Shown piece by piece: positions 36,918 through 49,364 of a stretch of DNA of 64,000 bases; positions within the stretch are counted from its first letter, which is position 1, and every line of letters starts with the position of its first letter. The DNA is from Nymphaea colorata. Taxonomy: Eukaryota; Streptophyta; Magnoliopsida; Nymphaeales; Nymphaeaceae. The notes below the pieces were generated by a model. That model worked only from the letters and a program-made list of their open reading frames with translations. It made no database searches and was not told where the DNA came from. The DNA lies in assembly GCF_008831285.2 (NCBI RefSeq), contig NC_045138.2:41283115-41347114 (forward strand). The letters are read 5' to 3'. Made by a program: the position numbers and the translations under genes.

Positions 36918-39041
36918 TCACTGTTCTTTCCATATCCTGCCTGTTACTCTGAGCTTCAGTTCCTTTCTGTCACCACCTGAGAAGAAAAGGGCCATGTTTC
37001 TCTGTATGATCAAGCCATCATAACTGTCTCTAACTTTCCTATGGCTGTCCCTGATGCTTCTGGGAACCCCTTGCCAAACAATCTTCCTCCCATTAGCTCC
37101 AACCTCCAAACTGTAACTGTAATTCTTGGCCTCATTATCGTCCCCCATGAAACGGAGAAAGGCGATATAGACAGGTGCCATCCCTAGCTGAAAAGCCTCA
37201 AAGTGCAGGCAAAAGTACTGTCCAAAGCAACTGAACACCTGGTTTTCCAAAGACCAAAAAGCAAACAAAAAATGAGGAACTCATTATGAGAGGCCCAGTT
37301 TATCACAAGCATAGATTCAAGCAATGCATAGACATAAAACATATAATGCACGGGGGATTTTTAGCTTAACCTTGTAAAGTCACGAGAGTTATGTGACAAA
37401 TTAAAGGCTTTCCAGGTGATGACATTTTCTCAATCTCAGTAAGGTCATAGATGGGAGCTTTATGGGCATTAAAAAAAAAGTGCACAATATTTAATGATCC
37501 AGGGTACATTGCACATACACGGACCTCCAGAAATGTGATCATTCACATAATCAAGACAGAAAAGTGAAAAGGATAAGTTTCCTCAACACCTCATGAATAA
37601 CATACCGTAAGCATCCAGGTAGCGTTCTCAACCTCATGTGGATTGGACTTCACATATCGATGGTTGAAAGTGCTCCCGTTATGCATATCAACTTTGTGGT
37701 CATCTTTGAGATGTGCTACCAGTGACGGGATATCACCAACAACAGTGCACTCAGAACCAGCATATGGGCAGTTATAAGGTCTAAACGAACATTGTGACTC
37801 GTGTTTTAGCTTGCTGTAATAAGGATATATGCCCATGCATCCAAAACTCTGATACTTGCAGGGCAACTCAAGAGAAGCAGCCACCTTCTCTAATGCTAGG
37901 CACCTTATGTTCCCAAGTTCATGTCTGCATGTTGGACATCTGTTGTGGACCCTGGGTTTGCATCCAGAACACAACGTGTGCCCATTTGAACACTGCAAAC
38001 AGAAAATCCAACTTTTCAAGGTCTGACAAACATAAGTACAAAACCATAAGAAAAAACCTTCTTACTGTTCACCAATCCAAAGCATCACATATTCAAATAT
38101 ATCGGACGATTATCCTTTAAGCAATCTCAAAAGTAGGCATAATTTTTAGTGATGATCAGATGGCATTTCATAACTAACTTGCATGTTTATCTGTGCTAAT
38201 CATGCAAAAATCCAGTCATGTACTCATCCCAGATATAAAAGCAAAGGGAAACACAAACACTCTCACCATAGCATTCTGCACGTCTGGCAACTCACTTTGG
38301 ATAAAATCTAAAAGTTCATTACCCCAATACGTAGAAGGACATAAGACCTCGAACCTAGTACATCAATTATATTCTACTTATAACCTCAAAATGTCTTGAC
38401 CCAAACATAAAGAAACCCTGACCACTCCCGAATGAAAATTACCCTGAAGAAACCATCTTCTTAAAATTCCAGGAGTGCTCAAAATTTAGGAAACTGCCAA
38501 CATGCACTAAAAAAACTCGAAGTTGGGTACTTCCTATGCCAACATACAGTAAATCAAAACATTTTGCATTGTTTTCTGAGACAATTTTATTCAGGAACAA
38601 TGGCTTCTCGAATGAACAATATCCTTCCAACGCATGATGGCAATCATGACAGGTAATACAGGCACCTTACAGAAAGAATACAGAGGCAGAAGGGCAATTA
38701 TATTGCATACCATACAGCCTGTTATATTTTCCAATTATATTGCACAACATATAAAATGACCAAATTTATGCAGAGAGCTTCATTTGGTATGATATATAAA
38801 AGGAAATCATTTTATTGTGCCAAACCTGGTGTATGGGAGGATACATGGCATTCAAGCAGACAGGGCACTCTAATAATTCACGCACACTACTCGCAACGGT
38901 GAGGTTCTGCTTTGGTGCAGCTTGTGTAATAGAGTCGTTCACAAGTTCATTGACCTCAAGCATGTCATCGTTCTGAGGAAGATCAATGACCTCTGGAACA
39001 TTCTCCCGTACATCATCCAGATAAAGACTTACAGAACCCAT
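36918..39041 (-). CDS. SINAT-type RING E3 ubiquitin-protein ligase (seven-in-absentia family), 307 aa
   Basis: Three exons, complement of 36918-37238, 37606-37992 and 38826-39041, join in phase 0 into 307 codons, the usual length for plant SINAT proteins. A C3HC4 RING lies at residues 59-94: CPVC at 59-62, C73 and H77 in CSNGH, CSGC at 80-83 and CPTC at 91-94. Next come the SIAH-type zinc-binding region (about 110-175, with CKYQSFGC and a C-terminal HLKDDH) and the TRAF-like substrate-binding domain to the end (about 176-307, containing FGQYFCLHFEAF and RSIRDSHRKVRDSYDGL). All zinc ligands expected for the RING are present, so the ligase should be active. Such proteins dimerise through the TRAF-like domain and ubiquitinate regulators for proteasomal degradation in cytosol and nucleus. 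An intron directly before the CSNGH codons is conserved in plant SINAT genes. Which SINAT paralogue this is cannot be decided. Confidence 0.95.
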
Positions 39042-39061
39042 TTTGCACTAACGATGTCAAC

Positions 39062-40380
39062 CCTGTTATCTGGACCAGGAAGATTGGAATTTTTAGAAAA
39101 ATGGTAGGAGATATAATGCTTTAACAGATTTCCCAAAAATGCATCTTCACGAGCAGATAACCATATCAGCTACATAAGAGGAGAAGAGGAACACCAAACA
39201 GAGCATGAACCACATTCCTGGTGATCCTACGGCGTCTTTGCTACAATAAAGAAAACAAAAGAAGAGAGAATTTTGTGATGTAGTCATAAACCAAGAAAAT
39301 GAACGGAAATTTTTATAAAAACACTTTTGCGATACTTCTACATTAGCCAGTGAGCAATCAGGTTCTTAACTCTACAAAGAAAGGGTACCAGCGTGATCCG
39401 TTCTTACGTGTGCTGAAACCCTGGTGATTGTGTTGCTGATGAAGGAAAAAAGCAAATTGATTGGGATCATGGTTCTCTGCAAAATGGTTTCACTATACAG
39501 GAATTAATCTGAGTAAGGGTAGGCGTGTTTCCCGTTCATCTATGCCCAAAATAACAGCGGACGGCGCTCAAGTTCAGTATATCTTAATTGTTAAATACGT
39601 CACACCAAATCTGGCGCTGCATTCATTCGTCACCACGGGACCCTCTTGCTTCAGACAAAATTTCTTTTATACGCATCCGTTGTAGACTTCAACCAAGAGC
39701 TTGTACTTTTACCAATGAATAAACTGTCAGAATGCTAATGATTTTGCAATTGGTTTGGACTAAATTTCCACACAATGGCAGAAGCCTGAATCAAAATCAA
39801 ACAAACTTAAACTTTCTTTTGAAATAAAAACAAGTGAATATCCTCCTGAGTTTTAAAAATGGTGGAACACATCCGTGATAGAAGGATCAGAATGTGTCAC
39901 GAGCAACAACGGAATCACATCCATGAAAAAAAAATAGTCAACTCAGATGACCAACTGGTTGAAAGAGTTCCATATTCCCCTATGAAGGGTTGCATTTCCC
40001 GTTAACTGTTTTCCGTCCATGGAAACCTCACTGCCTAAGAAAGCATCCAAGGCAAGAAGAAAGAGACTCTTATAATTTAAAAGCAACATGGCAGTCACAA
40101 AAAAACCAACGATCAGAAGGAAGAGAACAAAACTTATAACTTCTCCACCAAAGGAAGAAAACAAGAAAGAAGAAAATTTCTGCCATGAAACAAAAAAGAG
40201 CACAGCATCAAATTGGAAAGAAACAATCTCCATAAACCCAACGCGGTCTTCACAGTTAGCACCAGAAGCACCAAAATAAGAGGAGAAAAGAAAATCCACC
40301 AGGGTCGTCGAAGGAAAACCCAGAATGACCCGGGAAAGATGATAAATTAAACGAACCGGAGAAGCCTAGACACCACGTAC
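39062..40380 (-). other. Probable 5'-leader intron of the SINAT-type gene
   Basis: On the minus strand a good donor (CGAG|GTACGTGG, intron starting at 40380) and an acceptor about 20 bases upstream of the ATG (GATAACAG|GGTTG) bracket about 1.3 kb without coding content. Upstream of the donor lies a GA/CT-rich leader-like stretch (40400-40930). The splice sites are inferred from sequence alone. Confidence 0.4.
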
Positions 40381-40399
40381 CTCGATTTACTCTACAGGA

Positions 40400-40940
40400 C
40401 CATTACAAGAAACCGATAGTCTAATTATCCATGATCGGGACCATCGCCACCCAGAGAAAGAGGCAACCTAAACTGCAGAGAAGAAGACAGAAAACAAAAG
40501 AAAGGAAGAAATTTTCTCAAGGGGAAGGAATCCCAATAAATACGAAGGGGGCGGCTTTCGCTTGGATTTTCAGAATTCGAAATAAAGCCGTGCGGAGAGA
40601 AGATGAGGCGGGGCGCACGAAGGAGAAGTGCGCCTCGAGAGACCAGAAAAGCAGGATCTTTCCGAATTTTGATCCCTCTCTCTCGCTTGAGTTTTTGAAT
40701 GGCACTGAGGTCTAGAGAGAGAAAGTAGACAAAGATGGTAGAGAGCAAGATAGCAAGAGAGAGAGAGAGAGTTGGGCAAAAAGACCGAGATGGGTACACA
40801 GAGAAACAAGCGACAGAGGGCTTGACAAAGAGAGAGAGAGAGGAAAGAGGTGGGTAGAGATGGAAGGAAGAGGGGAACTCGGGAAAAAGAAAACCAGGGA
40901 AAGTGTAGAAAAAGATGGCCAAAGGGAGAAGCATGTTCAT
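40400..40940 (-). promoter_or_regulatory. CT-rich leader/promoter region of the SINAT-type gene
   Basis: Read on the minus strand, this is dense in CTCTCT and TTTCC, typical of plant 5' leaders and CT-rich core promoters. A long open frame from an ATG at 40940 crosses the whole stretch with a low-complexity Ser/Leu/Pro/Phe composition, and I treat it as a composition artefact. No canonical TATA box was placed with confidence. Confidence 0.35.
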
Positions 40941-40959
40941 TAATACTCTGGTCAGATCT

Positions 40960-42980
40960 CACTCTTTGCCGCGTTCAGTTTTACTGAGCATGATATTATT
41001 TAATTCTTCTTTTTCTTGCTAAGAATTTTTTGGGAATTTAGTCATCAAAGACTGTACTTTTTGCTCAGAACCGATGTGATCATTTTCAACTTTTGAATTT
41101 GGCACAACCTTTTTTGGACTGTGCATGAGGATGAATGATCCAGTAGTGAGCCTGGTGACCCACATTAATGTCCTAGATCAGATTTCACACTTGTCTTTCC
41201 TTTTCCGTTTGTCTCTTTTTCCATGTTATCGTTTTTGCTCCTTTAACTTTTACTGTGAGGAATTTACCTTCTGGGTCATCCTGTCCGTGTGATTTGTGAT
41301 CTTTTTTGTTGCTGTCTGCCTGCATTTCAAAGTTTTGAAATGGGCAAACCTTTCCCAGAAGTCAGATGCACCTTAACTATATCATTTTGTAAGTTTCAAA
41401 TGATGACTAATTTATTTTATTTTGCTGTTGCCTTTTGGGGGAAAGAAAAAAAAATTAATGAATGGGAGTCGCTTTTTCAGCAACGACAATGACAAACTTG
41501 GACCTATTATGGAACAGTATGCATTTGAACATGAGAGCCAAAGATTTCAAATCTCTAAATCTGAAACATAGCCACTTTTGTGGGTGGTAAATATGTATAA
41601 AATTCCATGTTTCCTACAGTAAAGGACCTTAAATCATTCTTTAAACACATACTAAAGACAGGGAGCTGATATGGTAAGACCTAAGCAACCCCATTTATTC
41701 ACAAACAAACTCTCCTTAGGACATCATCCTTGATATATCATTCTTGAGATCTAGTGCAAGATCTCTAAGATCTCGAATAACTGGCAGCCGAAGAAGGCGC
41801 CTCCCTAGCATAAACACGTTACATGGCGTCTATGACCCTAATTCTGAACAGCAAGAGGCCTGCAGGAGGTCGTTTGATGTAAGGAACAGATCATCGCGTT
41901 CAAAAGGTAATGAGGACGCAGCCTCATATGGGTGGAGACTGGAGATACCAATAAAGCATTATTATAATGTTGTAACTATTCTAACATAAAAATGATCTTA
42001 GAAGTAGTTGCTAAAGGGCGACATGTTAACAGACACGCCTTGGCGGAAACACAGTGTCCCTTGGGATGCTGAAACGACATCCAAACTGACGACATTGCAT
42101 TCCCAGTAAATCTACTTTGATAATAGTTTTTTTAGGAAGAAATTTTATCAAGTTTTGGGTTTAAGGCTACTTTGAGTAGTTTATGGTTCAACTTCTACGT
42201 ATAGAAGATTATTGCTACTGAAGTTTAAAATGAAAACAAACTGAAAATTGAAGCCCATTTAAGCAACAACCACCTGCCGCCTACAGCCACTGTCAAATGT
42301 CAGCCGCAGCAGCAACCACCTGCCAAGCCACTAACTCAAAGCTGCCCCAGGCTACGCATGAGGAAAACTTTTGATGGCTACATTGAAATTTGAGCTGTGT
42401 TTAAACCCGGACCGGGAAAATTTCTTACCAGGTTCAGGCTACCGACAGAGTCGGGACTAACAAGCCAAGAGGTGGATTTTATTTCATAAGTTAACAAATC
42501 AATAATACATATTCTATAAACCCATTTATGACAAGATGGTGATTTCCTAATTTGATAGGTATATACGTCGACATGGACACACACACAACCCCAGGATAAT
42601 TTGTATCTTTTCTCCTGACTAAATATTAACTTTGACTTCTGCACAGTGAAGCAGCCATGCACGCAAGAAAGAAACAGCCTTTTGTAGCGTGTTCCCCTCG
42701 TTAACATACTAAGAAAAAAGAAAACGATCGTGAGTTATCTCGGTAGGTGTTGGCAAACTTGCAGCAAAGTCGAGCAAACTCGAGAGATCAATCGTCTGCG
42801 CCACTCCACTAACTTGCAGTTACATTGCAAACGTACAATCTCACAAGAGAGAGGATAGTGAGTTGGTAACAATCAAATGGATCAAGGACGGGTTCGAGTG
42901 CCCATAGAGCAATGTACATAGCGTGCCAAACACTTTACAGTTTACACCTATCAACATGGGCAACTACCTCTAAATAAATA
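40960..42980. other. Intergenic spacer without a supported gene
   Basis: The sequence is mixed AT-rich with no exon chain or recognised domain. A plus-strand open frame around 41744-41989 lacks an ATG at its start and matches nothing known to me. The region probably contains the SINAT promoter (left) and the end of the SKIP5-like transcript (right). Confidence 0.5.
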
Positions 42981-45900
42981 TTACATTAATTTCCCAGTTA
43001 ATTCTTTCCGGCTCTCCACAGGCACAGGCAACCTCTGAGATACATTAAACCAGAAGAACAGAGCCGTTCGAGCATACATGACTCGCACCTGTTGCAGTGC
43101 CAGAGTTCCGCTGGTTAAAACAGCTTTGGCACCCCCTTCAATACGTGTACGCGAAACAGAGACACTGCTCCCTCCCTCTGTAGGCTTCACTGATGCTAAT
43201 AAATCTGATGCTAAAGGCATCGCATTTGCAGTGCTCACTATTGCACATGACAGATGATCCAGGGGATGTTCCTCGCACTGGAGCACGCAGCCCTCAATGG
43301 TCAGCTTACCACTCCGATGAAGTAAGCAGCAACCAAGCTCTGCTTTCACAGTCAAGTTTGATATCTTGCATGTTGATAGAAATTCAAGTGCGCTGCATCA
43401 ACATAGAACGGACATCGAGAAATTTATATTGACCAGAAAGGAAATAGCTCACGTATAACTCTTTGACCCATCAAGGAGCCAAGCGAACCTGTCGAAGCCT
43501 CGAGAGCAGATAAGCACAGTATCATCAGGATCGTCACCGCTACCTATCTGGACGAAGGCAACACAAGGCATTATGAGCTTAACAAAAGACATGACATACT
43601 GCAAAGTCATTTCTTGTTTCGAAGATGAAATGACAAGTTCAATCAGGCAATCTCGGTCGCTAATCAAGCGATCACCTAATCTAAAAGAACTTTAGCTTAT
43701 CCTCCACACTAGGCACTTTAAAAAATGTTCTGCTATTTCGATTCAAAGGTCATAGTGATAAAACTTTCCCTCTACCACTCAGACACCCAATCGATTACCA
43801 GCAGAGACCAGGGGAATACATCATCTAGTCAGACTCCAGCTACTGTGTCAACATGGACTGCACTCCAACAGTCACAAAAAGGGCAAATCCTTACCCAATT
43901 TATGTTTGAATTTGGTTCTCCATGTTGATGTCGTGTCCTAACCCACCTTCAGTCTCCATACTCCACCTCCAGCACCCTCTCTCTCTCTCTCTCTCTCTTT
44001 CCCTCCCTCTCTCTGGGTTAAGGGCCGACTTGGGTGCAGACCAATCTAGTGTATTGGATCAGTTCTGCATCATATCAAGTAACCAAAAACTGGACAGACA
44101 AGTTAAGTGCTTGTGCTAATCCTTTTTATTTTTGATGAGTCTGGAATCTTCAAATGCAATATCGGACCTAACACATAAAGGTATCGGCCTCCTCTGCAGG
44201 GCAAAATGGCAGGCTTGATGGACACGCATGTCCAGGGGTCATTAAGGGCTTGATTTCCCAGCCTGATGAGGCCAATGACATATTAACAAATATCATATGT
44301 AAACCAAGATTGTATATGCAAAGCACCAAACTCATGAATGCTACAAGCCAGCAGTAATTGGAACCAAGATGCTAGTCCAATTGATAACATTTTTTTCCAA
44401 GGTTCAGTCAAATGTTTCTAGAACATATAAGCACTGACACAAACATTCACCAGTAATCGTAAAAAATTTACAGAACAAATGGTTGGCCATTGATAATAAA
44501 CTGTGTCCAAAGCAGGAGGTGCTTACCAGGCAAAGCGGCTTTTTTATTTGGACATTACATGCCAAATGACTTCCACTAGATGATATTAGAATGGTATCAC
44601 CAGGCCTGATCCGAGAAAGACAAAAAAAGGAACTTACTTAGGTTGTAAATGTTCTTCGTGTGACTTATAATTATTACCAAGCAGATTGGACGCAAATTAA
44701 ACCAACCTTGCTGCAGTTATAGCACTCTCTAAATTGGAAAAAACACCTGTTTCAGGTTTAGCTGTTACAGATCTATCCACACGAAGCCATAAACGAGGAT
44801 GGCACACCAAAAACCTCCATCTGTGGCAAACCAGTGCAGTATTAAACCTATCTGCAAACACAGTATCAGAGCAATAAAACCATGTGCTAAGCACAGCTTG
44901 TACAACAACTGAAAGGGAATAAAAAGATAAAAGAGGACCTGATTTAAGAACCAGCAGGCACAAGAAACCAATTTGAAGTTTTGCTACACAAAGAAGTAAA
45001 ATCACAAGAAAATGTGTGCAATACTGCCACCAGATAACCCAATAAACAGGCCCTAATATGCATGTGTGTCAGTGTGTGTGAGACAGAGATATGGACATAA
45101 CTAAGTTATGGCAAACGAAGAAAAAAACCACAATAATGAATGTAAGGTAAAGAGGCACATTAACAAACAGCATGAAAAAAGCATGGATGCCATTATGGAC
45201 TCGAATTTCTACAACCAGAGTTCAATCACATACTTGAACAGATTAACTGTTATTCAACGATAGTTCAATCATATATTTGAATAGATTAACTACTTGTATG
45301 AAAGACCATATTAGTCACCATTTTAGATCATAGAATCAGTTCTACGAACCCCCTCCTCCTCACAATTCTTAGATCCTTATCTTATAATCTCAATGATATC
45401 AAAGCAACAAGATGTCTGTGCATATCGATGGCCAAATCCGAATCGTAAAATCAACCGCAACTTCGAAGTTCGAACTATTGTTATGGCTGATTTGAGATGT
45501 CAGGAAGCACCCACTTGACCACAGAAGACGCTCCATGTCGCAATGTCCCAGATAACCCGATGATTTCTAGTTTTTCGTGAAAAAGATACTCAATTTAAAA
45601 TGTATTTCATCGTAATCAGCCCGCACTCCTGTTGTGATAATCCAACAACCCAGATAATCTCACGATTCCAGATTAATGAATAAGATTTACGAACTCTTCG
45701 TAGTAGACGCATATACGTAAACTATGCAACCCAAATTGAATACCTCTTGTCCATGATATTTAGATACATTAAAATGTCGCCATATCATCCAAACTCAGAC
45801 ACCATCTTGCATTTCCCCATAAGTAGATGAGTGGAAAATTCTAAAATCAACCAAGAGGAAACATTTAAGCTAAAATACATACAGGACTCCACAATACAGG

Positions 45901-46263
45901 CAACATAAATCGTGATTCAGAAAATTAGAGGTTCATGGCGCCAAAACTGTGCTATCCCCAAGGTCGATCGTGCTTATTGACTATTAAAAGCCCACGGTCC
46001 ACTTGAGAACCTACTTAGTGAAATCGACGAGTGGAATCACAGTCGCCACAAATTCTTAACCCCACATAAGAGGCGACTCGATCATCATTCCGATCATGGA
46101 ATACCAGAACCCTAGAAAATGGGAAAGCAGAAAAAAGCAAGAGAGTCGAGAGCAACAAAGTACCAGGGAGCGGAGGTAAGAAACTGAAGATGTGCATAAG
46201 GCAACCATCGTCCAACGAGTTGATCGTCGGCCGGCGGCTCAGCTTCCTCTTCCCCCCTTCCAT
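42981..46263 (-). CDS. SKIP5: F-box protein, SKIP5-like (SCF substrate receptor with right-handed beta-helix domain), 264 aa
   Basis: Five exons, complement of 42981-43392, 43489-43547, 44527-44605, 44707-44851 and 46164-46263, join in phase into 264 codons. The F-box lies at about residues 14-60, split by intron 1: LDDGCLMHIFSFLPPLP, then DRFNTALVCHRWRFLVCHPRLWLRVDR. The rest is a beta-helix (pectin-lyase-like) region with PGDTI, PDDTVLICSRG, LTVKAELGCCLLHRSGKLTIEGCVLQC and TRIEGGAKAV, the order and wording expected of SKIP5. The F-box would bind an ASK/SKP1 adaptor in an SCF ubiquitin ligase; the substrate is unknown. The ATG at 46263 is the first in frame; the upstream in-frame extension has no ATG. 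Residues between PGDTI and KPLCL are more diverged than the rest. The length is close to the Arabidopsis protein. Identification is firm at family level. Confidence 0.93.
43975..44015. repeat. CT microsatellite in intron 3 of the SKIP5-like gene
   Basis: An uninterrupted CT run, then interrupted TCCCTCTCT, lies between exons 3 and 4 of the F-box gene. No function is inferred. Confidence 0.85.
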
Positions 46264-46548
46264 CCTGCGACCGATTTGGGGGGCGACGGCGACGACGACG
46301 ACGACGAGGCGGCAAATGCCAGATCGCGCGTCGAGAATGTGTAGCAAGTCACCTCTTGATAGCCGTCCATCTGGGATCCGCGGGAGAGTCGGTGCGTCCG
46401 TCGAGAAAGCCTCCTTGGCTGCGGGTCGGGCCTATGTGCATCAAACATAGTGAATCTTCTGAATACGGACTAACCGAACTCAATTCAACCCAAAAACGTT
46501 GATTCTAATGGCCTTGCTTTTGAGCCTGCCGTAATTGTCATCGTGTAA

Positions 46549-46646
46549 GAAATACATAAGTTGCAATCTTTAGTGGTTTTTACTTTTTATTGAAAAAATA
46601 AAAAGTAAAAACCACTAAAGATTGCAATTTTTTTACCATGTATTTC
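46549..46646. repeat. Perfect 30-bp inverted repeat (hairpin) with imperfect outer extension
   Basis: The arms 46561-46590 and 46598-46627 are exact reverse complements around a 7-base loop (TGAAAAA). Further out, GAAATACAT (46549-46557) and ATGTATTTC (46638-46646) also pair. The arms begin TTGCAATCTTTAGTGG. A transcript of either strand would form a long uninterrupted stem. It could be a foldback transposable element, a recent inverted duplication, or a young small-RNA precursor. Confidence 0.9.
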
Positions 46647-47037
46647 ATTGTATATTTTTTGCTTTTTGATAACACTGTTAATGTCAATGTCAACGCTGAG
46701 AAACATATTTACGCTTATTTATAAACTCAAAAGTTCACCTGATTCTTGATCTCTCTTGTAAAATTTAATGTGACGATCAAATTTAGTAGTTTTGCTTGTT
46801 TTAAACACATCGACTGTCTCACATTTCTTATGTACATAAACACATTAATAATGTACAAGCATAAGAATTAGCATCATAACAACTAGAGCTAAAAAAAAGT
46901 ATACCAATCAACATATTCAATTAATGTCAAGCGTGGTATATATGTAGTTTTTTTGACAAAAAACATTGTAGGTGGTAGTTCAATTTAACAATCACAAGTT
47001 AGTAATTAACCATGACAAACAAGTTTTCCATATGCCC

Positions 47038-47456
47038 ATCCAGGTCCGGTCCCAACTCCTCCTAGCAGTTTCGGCTCAAACCTAAAAAAAGCTAAGAACC
47101 AAGACAATCATTTCATTAATGACCTCCTTTATAAGTTATTGAAGATCCCTCAAAATCTTTAATACGAGACTAAATATTTTAGATGTTACAATCCACCCCC
47201 CTTAAGGTACACGCATCCGCACGTGTCGAACCCTAGGTTCGAGTGTTGAGCCGGCTCTGATACTATTGTAACAATCTGACCCACTATTGAGCTCGGGCCC
47301 CTAGTTCGGCGGATCCCAACCCGCTCTTTAGTAGTTTTTGCTCAAACCTTGAAAAGATTATGAATCATAACAATCGTCTCATTAATGACTCTCTTTATAA
47401 GTCATTGAAGATCTCTCATCATTTTCAATATGAGACTAAATATTTGGGGCATTACA
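47038..47456 (-). mobile_element. TRIM (terminal-repeat retrotransposon in miniature) with 190-bp LTR
   Basis: Read on the minus strand, the 5' LTR spans 47456-47267 (190 bp, TGTAATGCC...GATTGTTACA). It is followed directly by a primer-binding site, AGTATCAGAGC, nearly the TGGTATCAGAGC complementary to initiator tRNA-Met. A non-coding interior of about 76 bases ends in a purine tract (AAGGGGGG). A second, more diverged LTR then begins TGTAACATC at 47190. That 3' LTR loses similarity near 47038, so it is truncated. There are no open frames, so the element depends on other elements for mobility. A solo LTR of the same family lies at 55928-56117. Confidence 0.85.
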
Positions 47457-48554
47457 CTAGAGGTAGGGAATTTTGTTTGGTTGGAGGGTGGAGGAGGGTG
47501 TGCGTTTGGGGGTTGAAGTGTTGGGGAGTGACTTTGGGTCTTCTTCAGGTGGTAGGATGAATGCCTCCTACTCACCAAAAGATTGAGATATAATATTTGA
47601 CAAAGTAATACTTCACATATTGTGCAGGCATGTGTTGCTATTCCAAATAAATCAATTAACGGAATATTTATGTGTTACTTTTGTAACATGCATCGGTTAA
47701 CTAATGTCATAATTAAACCAAATGTAGGGTTAACTATCATTGATCTACTCGATTAGTTAGAGGCAATTATTTTAAAATTAAAACTATTTAGTATGGGATT
47801 CACAGTGATTTGAGATCCCTAGGATAATGGATCCATGAATTTAAGATCATAACTCTCCTCACAACACATCAAATCTATAGTTTTTAACATGTAGCATGAG
47901 TTTCAAATCTATGCTAAAAACACACTTTTTATGAAGTTTCAGATATGAAAATGAATGCCCAAGTGAGAAACCTTTTTTTTTTTTATAGTAAACTTCAAAA
48001 CACATTGAATTCATAGAGACAACATTACTCACTTGTCATGTCTTACTGAAAATTTACTCAAAATATAAATTATGTTTTGAGGGGCATAGAATAGCTGGTC
48101 GAGAAATACTTTATTAAATTGAGATCTATGTGTCCATACCAGCTCTGTAAATTTAACACTTCTAAATTACCTAAAAAGACAAAAAACGAACATAAAATGG
48201 CTACATCAAGGTGATTTTTCATCACTTTACATGTGATATCATCTGTTGGCTAAAAAAAAGATGTTAAGCGATATCAATGCTTACTGTAGCATGATTATTT
48301 CGAAGCAACAAATTTGTATCAGCATTCAGAGACCATGTTTATTAAAAAGAACGCAATCGAACTCTACGGGAAAGTTTCTCCTGCAGAGCTCCCAAATTAT
48401 AATCGACACTCATGTTGGATTTAGTCTCCCTTCTTTCACTAGTTACTATTCATAATGTCATTTATCTTCCATTTCCCTTTTTACTCTTCAGTCTCTCATT
48501 GTGCTTTCTTTCTTTCTTTTTTTACGTCCCATATTTACGGCGATGGTAACTTTA

Positions 48555-48632
48555 CTCTCTCTCTCTCTCTCTCTAGCTCTCTCTCTCTCTCACACACACA
48601 CATATATTATATATATATATATATATATATAG
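48555..48632. repeat. Compound (CT)n-(CA)n-(TA)n microsatellite
   Basis: Three dinucleotide runs follow one another: CT with one interruption, then CACACACACA, then TATATATA. No gene is associated. Confidence 0.9.
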
Positions 48633-49355
48633 TATCAACCAGCGTAAATGAATCTTCCATTGCAATATTAAGGCTGGCTCAGCCTCACATAGTAGACACT
48701 TTTATGATTCACGATCTCAGGGAAGTGAAAGTTTAGCATCCATTGATGCCATTGTCGACCACCTAGCATATAAGACATCCAGTAGTAAGTGACTTTAAAT
48801 GAACATAATTTAGCATTAGTTTTGATAGAATGTATGTTTGTCTTGAGATGTGGGATCTAATGTAAAAGAGGTATATGAAAAATACCGCTTATAAACAACC
48901 TGAAATTTGTGCACTAAATGAAAATTAAGCCACCGAAAAAAACGAATGTGTACACGAAGAAGCGTTTTCTAAAAAAATGCACATCAAAAATACTTTTTTA
49001 TGGAAAAAAAGAATTTAACATGAAATTTAATGTGAACAGTTTAGAATAAAGCCTAGTTTTGGGGGTGATGCACTCGTTATTCAAATTGAAGAACGAGACC
49101 AACTAGAGACAACCTGGAAGAATTTTAAAGTTTAAATGCTAAATTTTAAAGAAATTAAAATTGTCAAACAAATATGGTACTAGAAACATTTGATTCTATT
49201 TGAGTTTGAAGAGGAATTTCAAATGATCAAACACTTGTTTATTGACATAAGAGTAGAAGTATGTTTTTTGGAGTTTTATACCGTTTGTCTAAAATAAATA
49301 TTAAATGACATAAATATAATTTGGATCCAATGACGACATGCCCGCGTTCATCGCC

Positions 49356-49364
49356 TATAAATAG
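49356..49364 (+). promoter_or_regulatory. TATA box of the FTSHI4-like gene
   Basis: TATAAATAG is an excellent plant TATA box. It lies about 680 bases upstream of the coding start and is followed about 30 bases on by CT/CA-rich sequence (AACACTACTCTACTG) suited to a transcription start near 49390-49410. Confidence 0.65.

Larger units (their letters stand above)
46264..49355. other. Divergent intergenic region between the SKIP5-like and FTSHI4-like genes
   Basis: About 3 kb separates the two divergently transcribed genes. The first 150-200 bases are GC-rich and serve as the SKIP5-like leader/promoter. Then follow the perfect hairpin (46561-46627), the TRIM element (47038-47456), a compound microsatellite (48555-48632) and AT-rich sequence without coding content. 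Confidence 0.6.

Noticed and set aside
40425-40962. A 171-codon minus-strand open frame and overlapping frames
   Set aside because: CT-rich leader composition keeps several frames open. There is no domain, and the position is directly upstream of the SINAT-type gene.
41744-41989. Plus-strand open frame with an Arg/Ser-rich start
   Set aside because: It opens at TTG rather than ATG, has no splice or family support and lies in ordinary intergenic sequence.
46264-46347. N-terminal extension of the SKIP5-like protein
   Set aside because: The frame is open upstream, but its first codon is TTG and there is no ATG before 46263. The product would be valine-rich text from a CGT/GTC repeat, unlike the family.
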